A program made the translations under genes and the position numbers. Under the pieces are notes generated by a model. The model did not search any database. It was not told the origin of the DNA and was given only the letters and a program-made list of their open reading frames with translations. DNA of 64,000 nucleotides from Sthenelais limicola (Eukaryota; Annelida; Polychaeta; Phyllodocida; Sigalionidae): assembly GCA_942159475.1 (NCBI GenBank), contig OW804094.1, positions 128,884,755-128,948,754 on the forward strand. Direction: 5' to 3'. This document shows positions 38,123-48,835 of this stretch, one piece after another; positions within the stretch are counted from its first letter, which is position 1, and every line of letters begins with the position of its first letter.

Positions 38123-38972
38123 GCACTCCTAATTGAAAATCCGTAAAGTCCTTTTTAAAAATCTGTTTTTAAAAAGTAATTTTAGAACCCAGTATTAGGC
38201 TTTTATTTGTATTTTGATGACAGTATTTAACAATATATCTCCTACCAATATATAGTGTGGTACTAAAATAAAAATGGCTGTCTATGGGTACTATTTACAG
38301 AGGAAATGATTTTACCCAATAGCAGACAACTTGTCAAACGTATGATGTCAAATCTTTTGATATTGGTGCCAATTTGGGAGTGTAGTCACCCAATATACGT
38401 AGGAAGCCAGAAATGTGCAAATGGGCAATAGGAGTATCTGGTATTGCCCCTTCCAAATGAACAGTTTGTGACTGGCAAATTGAGCAATTACCCGAACTAT
38501 GTACTAGAAAACTTGCGGCACCACTTCCATAACCTACAAATCTATAGCATACCCGACTAGTTGATCAGCAATATCAGACTTTTCATACGCACATGCTTTA
38601 GTGGCTTAACACTTTCACTTTCTGTCTCAAGTTATTCACAAATCGATATTGTAAACATTGTCTGTGGTATACAATTCTCCATAGTTTACTTTAATGTTAA
38701 GCTTTTTATTCACACGCTAAAAAGATCACACATCGTTTTTTTCTCTTATTGACGCACCTTTTACTTTCTTTTAGTTAATCCTACACACACTCTCCCCATT
38801 GACATATCTATGGAGGCAATTTCCCCAATCTAGCAATTATTGCAATTACAATTTTTAGGTTGGCGATTGCACTACGATGTTAGAGGGTAGACTACATTCA
38901 TCTTAACAGCGGTTGGGGACTCCCCGCCGCAATCGACGTGGAATGCAGTTCTAAATTAAAGTTGATTCATCA

Positions 38973-39098
38973 TCATGTGCCATACTCTGCCAAAGCCTTG
39001 GCGACCACTTTTTCCCAGTGTAATCTGTCGGCCGTTTGTATGTCTGATTGAGTCCTCCTCTTGATGTTGTAGATCCAGTAAACAAAGTCGATCAGCCC
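38973..39098 (-). CDS. Unassigned terminal-exon-like frame
   Basis: 41 codons plus TGA on the minus strand with protein-like composition. A hydrophobic start (LIDFVYWIY) leads into a polar amphipathic stretch (IKRRTQSDIQTADRLHWEKV) ending AEYGT-stop. TTTTTAAAG just upstream could be an acceptor, though the frame stays open to 39142. The bases after the stop contain a CATCATCAT-like short repeat, which also fits the 3' end of a non-LTR retroelement. I do not recognise the protein, and no upstream exon or reverse-transcriptase motif was found. Confidence 0.25.
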   Translation of the reverse strand, partial: GLIDFVYWIYNIKRRTQSDIQTADRLHWEKVVAKALAEYGT

Positions 39099-39142
39099 TT
39101 TAAAAACATAGTACACATAATTATTGATATCGTCTACTTACG

Positions 39143-40119
39143 AAAATGATTTATGCTTGAGATGTTTAGCAATCTAAAAGCCCCGGAGGCAGGTTATTTT
39201 GAATAAAAGAAAAGATATTGGATTTATAACAAACTTGTGATTTATGACTTGTTATGTCAACCGGCAAAACATGGAAACAACATCTCCTTAATTTTACTTT
39301 GATTTTTTTTAGTATCTTACTGATTATAAAGTGTTTTTATTGACTCGTTGAAAACAAAAAAGTCATTATTTCTGACCAAGATTTATATTTTGTATTTGCC
39401 TAATTCATGGTTGGAGTAGCTATTGGGTTGACGATGACGATCGATACATGTCTGATTTAATGTCTTAACGTAGGATTTCGATATTGTGTATTCTACTGCT
39501 CCATTATCAGCCACTCTATACCCTGTGATGATACAGTATGCAATGGACATCCTCCTGCGTCTAGACATGGAGTAATTATGAGTCAATTGATAGCATTCAT
39601 CACTCCTTCATGCATGATACTATGTAATAGCCTATTTCATATACATTGCCATTAGGTGGCTCCATATAAGAGACTATATATAGAGACTAATAGTATTCTT
39701 TTTCCTAATACGATAACTAACCAAGAAATCTTTTTCGAAACTGAATAATATTTCTACCAGTTATGTACATTGACGGATTCTGGTAGTTATGAAATGTTTA
39801 GAAAGAAATAATGATGTGTTGCCATGATAACCTTACTGCATATTGTCATACTCATAATTCTATGATCAAATGCTTTTAATATGATTATATAAGGTTACGC
39901 ATGACGTAAGTGATTATTAAATATGAATTGAAGGCGCCTAATGCGATTTGTGGAAGGTGTCATTTCTGAAAGTTCACCCCATGAATTAAGAAATTTGTAC
40001 TATTCTGTTGGTGATAAAACCTTTATGGGAACTTATCTCAAGGTATATGAGAACTCTCCCTGACAAGAATTGAGTTCAGGAAGGATAGGACTATGTATTA
40101 TACTTTTGGAGAAATGTGT
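39143..40119. other. Non-genic stretch
   Basis: No recognised gene or repeat. Confidence 0.4.
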
Positions 40120-41027
40120 AGCCGTCCTACATGTAGGACGCTGGGTATATATGGGTATAACAAATAATAGAAATGGGTTGGCTCATTACCCTAAATAATT
40201 AGACCAGTGGCCAGAGGCTGAATTTGAGTAGGAACCCCCTACCCATCGCATAACAAGATAAATTTGAGCTATTTTATGTGAAATTACATGGATTTTCCGA
40301 GAAAATTTGCCGAAAAGCCCACAAACATTGTCAAAATGGGCCGTTTCTATGGTAACTAGTGATTTTGTTATTGCATTTTAGCAGGAAATGTATTTTAAGT
40401 GTCCCATTGTACTGTTATCAGGAATGTGACTAAACTTGGGGTCGTTGATGGTATGTAAGTACTTATGTATCAGGGCTATCGGTAGACTCCGCACCTTGAC
40501 CAAGGTCAAAGTGCCCAATTTTCATGAGAGAAAAAGGATATCACATTCCGGAATTTCGCTACTTTTTGTGTTTCAAGGTCATATGACTTTGACCTTGGCC
40601 AAGGTCACTGACTCTGGGTTTACAAATAGCCCGTACATATACCAAAATACCAAAAGAATCACTAACGTTAGTTACCATAGAAACAATCCATTTTGCTAAT
40701 GTTTGGAACCTTTTCGGCAATTTTTACATGGAATACCTCAAATTTAATTTGTTATGTTAATTCGTTATCTACTTATCAGTAAACGTATTGTAAATCAGGC
40801 TATTCTGAGAATATTTGTACCTATGAATAAAAATGTCTTTGACCTGAATAACATATTTTCTAAATCTAAAATCATACGGTGGGTAGGGATAAATCCTAAA
40901 TAATGGCTTTTTGGGGGTTTGGCCTCTATGCATCGTATTGTTTCTCTATGTAATAATGCATAATTTAATGTAAAAAAAAGTTCTTACAAATTTATAGTGG
41001 ATTGACCGTCCTACATGTAAGACGGCT
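40120..41027. mobile_element. 0.9-kb fold-back element
   Basis: The ends AGCCGTCCTACATGTAGGACG (40120-40140) and CCGTCCTACATGTAAGACGGCT (41006-41027) are inverse copies, each nearly self-palindromic. Long internal arms at about 40245-40358 and 40670-40757 are also inverse, sharing CATAACAA, AAATTTGAG, TTGCCGAAAAG, CAAAATGG and GTTTCTATGGTAACTA. The centre (40491-40612) is another inverted pair. No coding capacity. The symmetric structure is typical of fold-back transposons. Confidence 0.75.
40491..40612. promoter_or_regulatory. Cluster of nuclear-receptor half-sites
   Basis: ACCTTGACCAAGGTCAAAGT (40493-40512) and TCAAGGTCATATGACTTTGA followed by CCTTGGCCAAGGTCA (40573-40607) give about six AGGTCA or TGACCT half-sites. 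One is a full extended TCAAGGTCA of the ERR/SF-1 type. They sit symmetrically in the centre of the fold-back element. Binding is untested and the arrangement may be a structural by-product. Confidence 0.4.
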
Positions 41028-42536
41028 CGTATAGTTCTATGCTAGGTAGATGTCCGAAAATTTGTATGTGATGTCAGAGATTAAAATTTGATATGAACAA
41101 AATTCCCGTTTTGGGTCTAAGCGGGTTCATATATCTCACGAATCTCCAATGCAGTATACATGTAGTCATCATGTCATTAAGTCATCAATGCAAATTAAAC
41201 AGGCATAAATATGCATTGAATTAAATTGGATGAGTGTATCGAGTGTGAAGTATTCTTATCGTCCATATTATGTATGAGTAAGACTTGTTTAGACTTTAGA
41301 GTATTGCACCGGGGAAACATTATCAGATGACATTCAATGACGGTCATTGACATTTCCAGTGCCCCCTTCTGTTCCTTTATTATAATGATCATACAAACCA
41401 ATGTTATATTTCTTATCAACGTTATATTAATATAATTATAAACATCATGGGTAAAGCACAAGCCTGACAAGGGGTACAGTTGAAAATCAGTTCTCTGAGT
41501 CTGACATTCTTTTTAGACGACAGGCTTGAAGGTTTACATTGACCACAGGTGAATGAAAAATGACAAAAGCCTTTCAATAGTGGTAAATCATTCGCAAACC
41601 CCACCAGCATTAGTCCCTCTATAGCATGTCTATGTGATCAATAAAGAGAGAAGCATTTGAACTTAGAGCCAAAAGCAGGTAGCCTCCAGGTATAACAAGC
41701 GAGGCTGTTGGCAGCGTTGGTATATATCTGAATTCGCCACAATATGCTTGGTGTTACTTTCCTCCTCCGGCAGTATCATAGCCATCGCCTCACTCAGTAG
41801 TTAACCATAATTTAATGTGATGATTTTGGTGTAGGCATTGGTGTAGACGATGACAGTTAGTATAAGGAACATGCAGGTAAATTCCTAAATAAAAGCCAAA
41901 CACCTCCCCACAACTCACTGGGAAGGGGATATTCGAGCTGCCACCTGACGGATTCTGACTCTACCAGATGTTATCGTCGATTCCAATTCTTTCATTACAT
42001 AATGTTTCTGCCCATTACCAAGTCAGATCAAGAGACTTTTGATATATAAAATTTACATCGTAAAGTAGACGTAGAATGTATGCGGTAATTGAGGTAAATA
42101 TTATTGATAATAAAAATAATGATTCATATAGAGGCCTTATGAGAGGCTGGCTTGTTTTATTATAACAAATGATATGAACTTTAGAATAAAAATCTCACTA
42201 TAATAGAAGGCATTACATGCACTGGTATCATAAGCTGACGCTACCATAGGAAGTAGGGAAATAATCGTCACCAAACAGTATTCCTGTATTATTTGTAAAC
42301 AAAATTCGCAATGACGTTCATGTGATGTAAATGCTGTCGACTGAATAATCTTAAACTAAAGAAAGATCACATTTCACCCAATCGTCCTGCTTTGAAAGCA
42401 TAATTATGTTGCCGTAAATATTGGACAATAGGTTGGTTAAAAGGACCTTGGCGGGAACATCGCAAAAGAATGTCCATATCTTGGGTATGCTTGAATAACC
42501 ATATTGATAATTATGGGAGCGTCCTAACAAATATTT
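41028..42536. other. Downstream flank of the TCF24-like gene
   Basis: No further exon recognised. It would include that gene's 3' UTR. Confidence 0.45.
42156..42161 (-). terminator. Possible polyadenylation signal of the TCF24-like gene
   Basis: AATAAA on the minus strand about 375 bases downstream of the stop at 42537. It would give a 3' UTR of reasonable length. Position is the only support. Confidence 0.25.
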
Positions 42537-45117
42537 TCAGAGATAAGTATAAGTCTTTTCAGTTGTCTGTGGTTGAAATTGGTGTCTTGGAGTCTGGGTT
42601 TGGACCATGGAGTGAGGTGTGCCACGGGCCCACGCAGCCAAACCCGTGTAAAGTCTCGTCCGCATCGGCCATTTCTTAAAAAAAGAAGAGAGGAATGAGA
42701 ACAATTTTGAGGAGTGTTGGCCAACTATAATTCGTGATCGTGTGAAGTTCTTAAATCTGTACCAGGAAGAAAAGAAGAAAATAAAAAATAGACCAGGAAC
42801 TTCTCAAGAATCTGAAACAAGGACGTTGTCCTTGGATGGTGTACAGTTACAATTGCCCACGTGAGGAATTATAGTAGGTAATGGGGATGTCAGGGGATTT
42901 CATTCCCCAAATGCTTATGATTGAATTGGTAGTGTTTCTTGCAAAGACCACACTTGTAAGTAGCCAAGAAGAAGCTGAAAACCTCCTTTCTGTCGGAGAG
43001 CCTTCTTCTATTGCGGTTAATGACTAAATAAAAATGTTTTCTAAATCTAAATCTAAATCGAGCACCATCATAAAATATAACAAGAGACATCCCACTTTCT
43101 ACGTTACCAGTTTCCCGAGACTCAGAAATACCAGACAGTCCGAACCTTTACGGGATGCAAGTACTCGGGGTGCTTGTCCATGCCCTTTGCTTCAGAAGAG
43201 GACAATCCCTCAAAATGTTGGCTCCTCACTCCAGCAGTTTCATCACACTGGAGGGTGTTCATCAGGTGTGCGATGTACATGGAGGCAAGCACTAGAACAT
43301 CTAGCTTGGAGAGCTTGGTATCTGGAGGTACACAGGGAAGAGCTTGCTGGAGTTCTGTGAACGCAGACCTCAGTGTTTTCACCCTAAAAAATGATTTTAA
43401 GCAATATTTATCGTTGGCTGACATTTAAAACTCAAGCCAGTGCAACATATATGGAATGACGATTATGTTATATAAATATGGTCGTGAATGAATAAACAAC
43501 AACAAAAAAACTTTATCTCTCAGTGTCTTATTGGGTATTGTGTCAATCTTATACCATCCTATTTTATATAAAGCATATTGTTAATTGCCATCTCGTCATC
43601 AGAGAGAGAGAGAGAGAGACAAAATTATGTAACTGTTTCGTACATTGTGTGTCATATTACAACACGATTTAACAATTTGACAACTGTACGTAGGCCTATA
43701 TTATGTTTTATAGAATCGCTCCGGTCACTAATAGGAGCGACATAGTACTATACAACGGACGATTGTAAGACCATAAAGAGGATGAGAACCTCCCGTTAGC
43801 CGGAGAGACCCTCTTCTTTAACATGCATTGATGCCAATAAAAAAGTTTTCTAATCTAATCTAAGACAATAGTCGAAAATCGATGATTGGGGAACCGCTAT
43901 TTAACTTGAATATCTAATGGTATCGCAGATTGTGATGAAAATAACACTGGGTGTAATTGATATCCTGAATAAAATAATTTTGAAGTAAAAAAAATAAAAT
44001 CATACAGATTCAATGAAAGTTATTGCTAAAGGATATATTGGTTGGAACATCGCCTTACTTATGAACATATTTAGCTAATAATCTTTTTTTTTAATATACA
44101 ATTCTGAGGATATTAAAATGAGTTGGCTTGATTATTGGAGCACAGCTAGTTGCAGTGCATTGGCGCATCAATGGACAGATTCAGCTGATCACCTATTCCA
44201 TATAATTGAGAGAATAATATTTGTGCTTAAGATGGCACATAATAGTGCTTTATGGGACATGTACCAACATCGTGAAATAAAATTTCACTAAAAATTTGGT
44301 GATCGTCTTATTAACCCTTAAATCTACCTAATTTAGATAATCCGTATTCTTGCATATTAAGAAATAATAATTAGTTGCCAAACCATATATGCATACTGTT
44401 AGAATACTAGTTTAAAAGAAATAGCGTTTAAAAAAAGAAAACATGGATAAGTCATTGAAAATTATAGGGAATGACGGGGAAGCTGTCTCACTTCGCTGAC
44501 CTTGTCCTCTCGCGCGCAGCATTGCAAGTGACCATGTTCAATTGTCGTCCCCTTCTTTTCAGAGCAGTTGATTTCTCTTCGTGGATCGCCCCAGTATAAC
44601 CACGATCACTGGATAGGTTAGCACTTGTATCTTTGTTGAACGAATCACTTTTTACGAACGGTATTTCTCTTTCCGAATGCTCTCCATATCGTAACGTCTC
44701 AACTTGTGAAAAGCACACGGCATTCTTAGGGCAAGGGGGATTATCTGACGTATCTCCGAATTGAGAAAATGGATTTCCGTAATGACCACTTCCCCCCTCA
44801 ATATCCTCGGTATCATCTCCCAGTTTGTGTTCAGCATTGGCTAGAGCCTCTAACGGGCAGAGCAAGGGCATGGGCCCAGCGATTCCCTGCGACGACGCGC
44901 GACTTTCATCACAGAGCGGTACGCCTTCACTGCGATTCCTAAACCTGTCGCCGAGTTGCTCTTTTTCAATTTGAGGAGTTGGAGGCCAGTTATCAGTTCG
45001 TCCGACTACCTTCTTTGGTAGAACACGCACTTGCCTGAGATCACCGAGAGACTGGCTTTTGATAGAAGCCTCCGTAGCAAAAGCATTAGCTGCTTTTCTT
45101 TTCAAGTTACGATCCAT
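42537..45117 (-). CDS. TCF24: TCF23/TCF24-like bHLH transcription factor (3 exons)
   Basis: Nuclear class II bHLH regulator. Minus-strand exons: 44501-45117 (ATG at 45117 in ACCATGG context), 43146-43383 and 42537-42674 (stop TGA). Introns are GT-AG and phases fit, giving 330 residues. The basic region NAARERTR (199-206) is cut by intron 1 inside the last Arg codon, AG|G. The HLH follows at about 207-250 with the motifs [15 protein letters not shown] and YIAHL. Intron 2 falls after YLHPVK (280-285), and exon 3 opens with [11 protein letters not shown]. The joined YLHPVKKWPMR-RLY block is the tail I recall for vertebrate TCF23 and TCF24. DNA-contact residues E203, R204 and R206 are intact. The first 197 residues are a polar extension much longer than in the vertebrate proteins. 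An alternative upstream start is unlikely because the in-frame codon at 45132 is GTG. Whether the copy is TCF24 proper or the ancestor of both TCF23 and TCF24 cannot be decided here. Confidence 0.9.
42953..43060 (+). repeat. Retroposon 3' end (SINE/LINE tail), copy 1, in TCF24 intron 2
   Basis: About 108 bases ending in a (TCTAAA)n tail after an AATAAAAATG stretch. They align with 43761-43863 through TTGTAAG, AACCTCC, CGGAGAG and CTTCTTC. A shared body with a short tandem tail is typical of LINE-mobilised retroposons. It lies antisense to the host gene. Confidence 0.5.
43602..43620. repeat. (AG)n microsatellite
   Basis: About nine AG dinucleotides in TCF24 intron 1. Confidence 0.8.
43761..43863 (+). 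repeat. Retroposon 3' end, copy 2, in TCF24 intron 1
   Basis: Second copy of the family at 42953-43060, in the same orientation, ending in a (TCTAA)n tail after CCAATAAAAAAG. The body shares ACCTCC, CGGAGAG and CTCTTCTT with copy 1. Confidence 0.5.
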
Positions 45118-45161
45118 GGTAATACTATACACTAACTTATTTACAGTCGACTATTTTACAA

Positions 45162-45168
45162 TTTTATA
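45162..45168 (-). promoter_or_regulatory. TATA box candidate of the TCF24-like gene
   Basis: TATAAAA read on the minus strand, about 45 bases upstream of the ATG at 45117. If used, transcription would start near 45137 and the leader would be about 20 nt. The match is good, but this is AT-rich DNA where such matches are common. Confidence 0.3.
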
Positions 45169-45181
45169 ATCCGAGATTGTG

Positions 45182-46598
45182 TCATTCGCCATGCATTGCG
45201 AATCTAAGTCCTTTGGATAGCCGTAGGTTAGTTATTACCATATTGTAAATATTTCTAGAATTTCAGTTGAGATTTAAAGTTTTCACGCTAATGTATCTGG
45301 CTATCCTTGGACTTGGTTCCACAACAATAAATCTGCGGCTAGATCTGCCTGTATCCAATGGCTCGGTGAAGAGAGAAATGCCAAGTGAGCAGTATCCCTA
45401 TAATGCTTGTACTTTTAATCCCCCACGTGTCTGTCTCCTTCAGAAGTCGCTCTCTGATATGTACATCTGGCTATATCTGCGTGTTTTACATGTTGTTTCA
45501 CAGAAATAGAATAGAAACAACACACTGAAGCCAAGGATTAAGTCACAATAAACCCGCCACTTATCTTCCACCTGCCTCTGATTCAGATACCTGCAGAAGT
45601 ACGAAGGCCTATCCAGCCAAACAATGATTACAGGAATCAGTATCATCTCGAAATAGACTTGTTCGTATCCCCCTTTCCATTGAAATATACTGCGATATTA
45701 CGAGAGAAAGTATAGACAGGCGGCAGAATATATACATGTAGTTGTGATGGTTTTCTTGTGATACAAGTAAAATTATAAGACTTTATTGTGAAAACATAAT
45801 TTTCATTATTTGATGAAACATTTATCTGAGGGTCTTGAATCACTATTTTCTCTCATAATAATGTTCAATATATACCAAAGACTGACGCGAAAGTATATAA
45901 CATACACCTCTCTTTTCATTTCAGACGCTAACTAAAATTTCCACTGTAATGTTTGGATATACATTGGCATCCTCATAATAGTATAGGTTCCTAATGAATG
46001 ATCATAGATCTATACATAGTAACGTTATTCATTACTCAATTGCATAATTTCCTTCTCATTTTAGACGCAATCCACCCGATTTTCAATCAAAGAATCATGT
46101 CTGAAAAGGGTAAATAACACGTCTACTTTACATGGTTACCCAAAAAGTCATATCTTGAAATGTGATTGGTTGCCTAGGTTACCAGTATAGTTGCCATGAC
46201 AATCCTCAGCATGCTGGTTCTAGTCAGGATGAAATCCACTTCAAAGTGTCACAATGTTTGGATAAGTCTGTCCGATTTTCATACCATTACCCCATAGCAT
46301 CATGCATTACTTATGCCTTGGAGGGAATTCTTAATAGCAAAAACTTGCCGGAAAACAGAACATGTGCATCTTGGAATATAACATAGTATTAAAGTTGCAT
46401 TAGCAGTTAAATCGACCAAAAACTATCTTTTCGTTGATCCATAGTGCTCTCGAAGTCGAATAAAAGAAATGAATGTAAAAAAATGAAGAAAAAGCGGTAT
46501 TTCTTCAGTTTTTATGAATTCGTGGCCTTTCCTCGAAATTATCATTTTGTATTTTTCACTGTTTTATAGTGGCAATTTGGGCCAAGCTACCTATCAAA
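45182..46598. other. Upstream flank of the TCF24-like gene
   Basis: AT-rich, with no recognised exon. Open frames of 61-80 codons have no motif. Distal promoter elements may lie here, but none can be named. Confidence 0.4.
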
Positions 46599-46797
46599 AC
46601 AGTGCTATCCTAGCATTTTCAATTTCATCGAGGACTCCCTAATAAGGGTATTGAAAATAATGGCGTACACCGAAACAAATGAATAAATGAAAAACGATTT
46701 GGTTTAACATCAAGTAGAACAAGCCAAATCCTTCAGCATTAATATTTCATGCTGGTGATGTTCGGATGGGTTGGGAATGAATAAACCACAATAGCAG
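46599..46797. repeat. Dispersed repeat family C, copy 2
   Basis: Counterpart of 36891-37120. It shares CGGATGGGTTGGGAATGAAT and the preceding CCAAATCCTT in the same order and orientation. Confidence 0.6.
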
Positions 46798-47109
46798 ATT
46801 TAATGGTGAAAGTTAGCTGGTAATACAGCTTTAAGACTGAAAACGTTATCCATATGCAAATGGACATTGCCCCATGGGTTTGAGCTTTGTGTTAACTATT
46901 GATGAGATCATTAAAAATCTTGCTACATTAATATCTAAGCGTCGTTACATGAAAAATAGCTAAGGAATATCACATCTTGCTAAACATTGTAGTAACTGTA
47001 CACTGATATACGAAGTACTAATACTATGTATAAAAAATATTCTTTGACGTCGTTAGAAGTTCAAATGTTGAATGAATTATAAATTATGTTCGTGTAGAAA
47101 CTGCCTCAT

Positions 47110-47346
47110 TTGCCCTTGGCGCCTCCTTTCGTTGTAAAGTGGCCAATCAGACATACTGTAAGAAAGAACTCTCCACATAAGGTGACAGGGTCGTGCCCCG
47201 AGCAGTCCGCAGTGAGCCCCTCAACCGATGTACATACATACTCATATGGCACAGCCTGCACCCAAAACTGCTGGAAAGTCTGTACTGAAAGCGACCTTGT
47301 AAACACTCATGCAAAGGTCAGACAAAATGTTTCTTTATTATATTAA
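47110..47346 (+). other. GC-rich patch with an open, Cys-containing frame
   Basis: A 78-codon frame on plus (with SCPEQSAVSPSTDVHT and TACTQNCWKVCTE) and a 66-codon frame on minus cover the same bases. GC is clearly above the flanks. I cannot identify a domain or choose a strand. Possible exon ends exist on both strands (for example CTT|GTAAAC on plus, TTACAAG acceptor on minus). Confidence 0.25.
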
Positions 47347-47702
47347 TGAAGTCTCAGCCGCGCAAAAACTGCGAATTCTTTCTGTTGGAGTGTTTTCATG
47401 AAGTTAACACGCAGTTCAGGGAGTTGTTTTTAATTCCATGAAAATAAATCTATTTAACCTGTAATTTCACCCAATTATTATTTAAACTAAAAGGAAATAG
47501 ATGAAGAAAGACGATTTTGGACGACAATCGATATGTGCCTCTAATATATAAGAACATTGACCACTCAAGCATTATGCACTTGTCAATTGCAACCCCCACC
47601 CCCCACCCCCGGGTAGGTAGGGGAATGGTAGGGGAATGTCTGAGAAAACATTCCCCCACACAGGCGGAGATTTCCCTTAGTTTACAGCAATATGAACTAA
47701 AG

Positions 47703-47805
47703 GGTCGGGGGAATGTCCGCCAGTGCCCACTCTATACCTTAGTTGAAACAGCAATATCAACTGGATGGGTAGGGGAATGTCTGCCAGTGCCCACTCTATA
47801 CCTTG
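47703..47805. repeat. Short direct repeat inside the Harbinger-like element
   Basis: GGGGAATGTC-GCCAGTGCCCACTCTATACCTT occurs twice, about 65 bases apart. The first words repeat the TIR. Confidence 0.8.
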
Positions 47806-48067
47806 TTTCCTAAAAGAGTTTTGGTGGTTTTCAGTGTGCATGGGCTTCTCTAGGGTAAGATCTAAAGTAACAAACCTCCTCAATTATACACACAAAGAGT
47901 GTCACCTTTGAACCTGACAGGGAATTAGCACCCCCTATATAGTGTTTCAACAGTGTCAGGCCTCAACCCAACATGCTGAACATGATGGAGGACTCTTCTA
48001 CACATGGGGTACCCCACTTTCTCTGACTATACCTGAACTATACTTACATCCAGATCCTTTAGTGTTG

Positions 48068-48165
48068 GAGGTAGGGTTAGGGTAGGGGTTCGGGGTGGGG
48101 AGGGCTCATGGGGGGGTGGGGGGGGTGGGTTGAGGGGTTAGGGGGGGCAATGGAGGGGAGTTTAT
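48068..48165 (+). repeat. G-rich tract with quadruplex potential
   Basis: Contains GGGTTAGGGTAGGGG and several GGGG runs. The GGGTTA word is isolated, so it is not a telomeric array. Confidence 0.7.
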
Positions 48166-48228
48166 GTCACAAGTCTCCTGTAGATATATGCCTGCCCCCC
48201 CCCCCCTAAAAAAAATTCAGAAATTTGT

Positions 48229-48418
48229 TTTTTCATCAATGGAGTCTATCTAGGCTATCTTTTGATGATAAGAAGCCTACTGCTCCCCACCCTCTGCCCT
48301 GTCCCACCCCCACCCCCACTAAACAAATTGACTTTTTGTGGAATTCTTTTTTTTCTTTTTCATCAATAGAGTGTATCTAGGCCTTCTTCTGAAAGGAAGC
48401 CCACTGCGCCCCTCCAAC
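48229..48418. repeat. 126-bp-period tandem duplication
   Basis: TTTTTTCATCAATGGAGTCT...AAGCCTACTGC recurs as TTTTTCATCAATAGAGTGT...AAGCCCACTGC, within the Harbinger-like element. Confidence 0.7.
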
Positions 48419-48835
48419 ATGTGGCATTTATAATTACAATGGTCTATCAACAGGCTAGTACACATGATTCAATAAAATTATACAAGTATTTGAAACATTG
48501 AGCCAACCCTTCGAGATGTACAAAACTGTATGTCATGATGTTTAGATTTCACATCTGATTAATGAAAACTGAAAAATATATTTCTCCAGCTCTACAGAGC
48601 TATGTCAACCAAAACACCATTTGCAAAACCTTTCTTAGAATGGCCCTTATATTTTTGCAATAACAGTTTGTCTAAAAGAAAATGTCTTCTGAAACAATGT
48701 GCCCCAGGGGGGTCGGGGATTTACAGAAATGTCTTGCCCTGGGGGGTCGGGGATTTCATCAAATTTCCCAAAAGGCCAAGGACATTCCCCTACCTACCCG
48801 GGGGGGGGGGGGGGGGGTTGCAATTGACAAGTGCA

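Larger units (their letters stand above)
47575..48835. mobile_element. Harbinger-like non-autonomous element (1261 bp, TTA target duplication)
   Basis: TGCACTTGTCAATTGCAACC at the left is matched exactly in inverse at the right end, and CCCGGGTAGGTAGGGGAATG continues the TIR to about 60 bp, with variable G/C runs between. TTA flanks both ends directly (47572-47574 and 48836-48838). A 3-bp TTA/TWA duplication is the mark of PIF/Harbinger elements. The interior has internal duplications and G-rich DNA but no transposase. Confidence 0.75.

Noticed and set aside
43174..43428. 84- and 108-codon plus-strand frames over 43034-43428
   Set aside because: Antisense shadows of the bHLH exon, partly extending over the retroposon tail.
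48068..48090. GGGTTAGGGTAGGGG, telomere-like
   Set aside because: Single imperfect occurrence inside a G-rich transposon, not an array.
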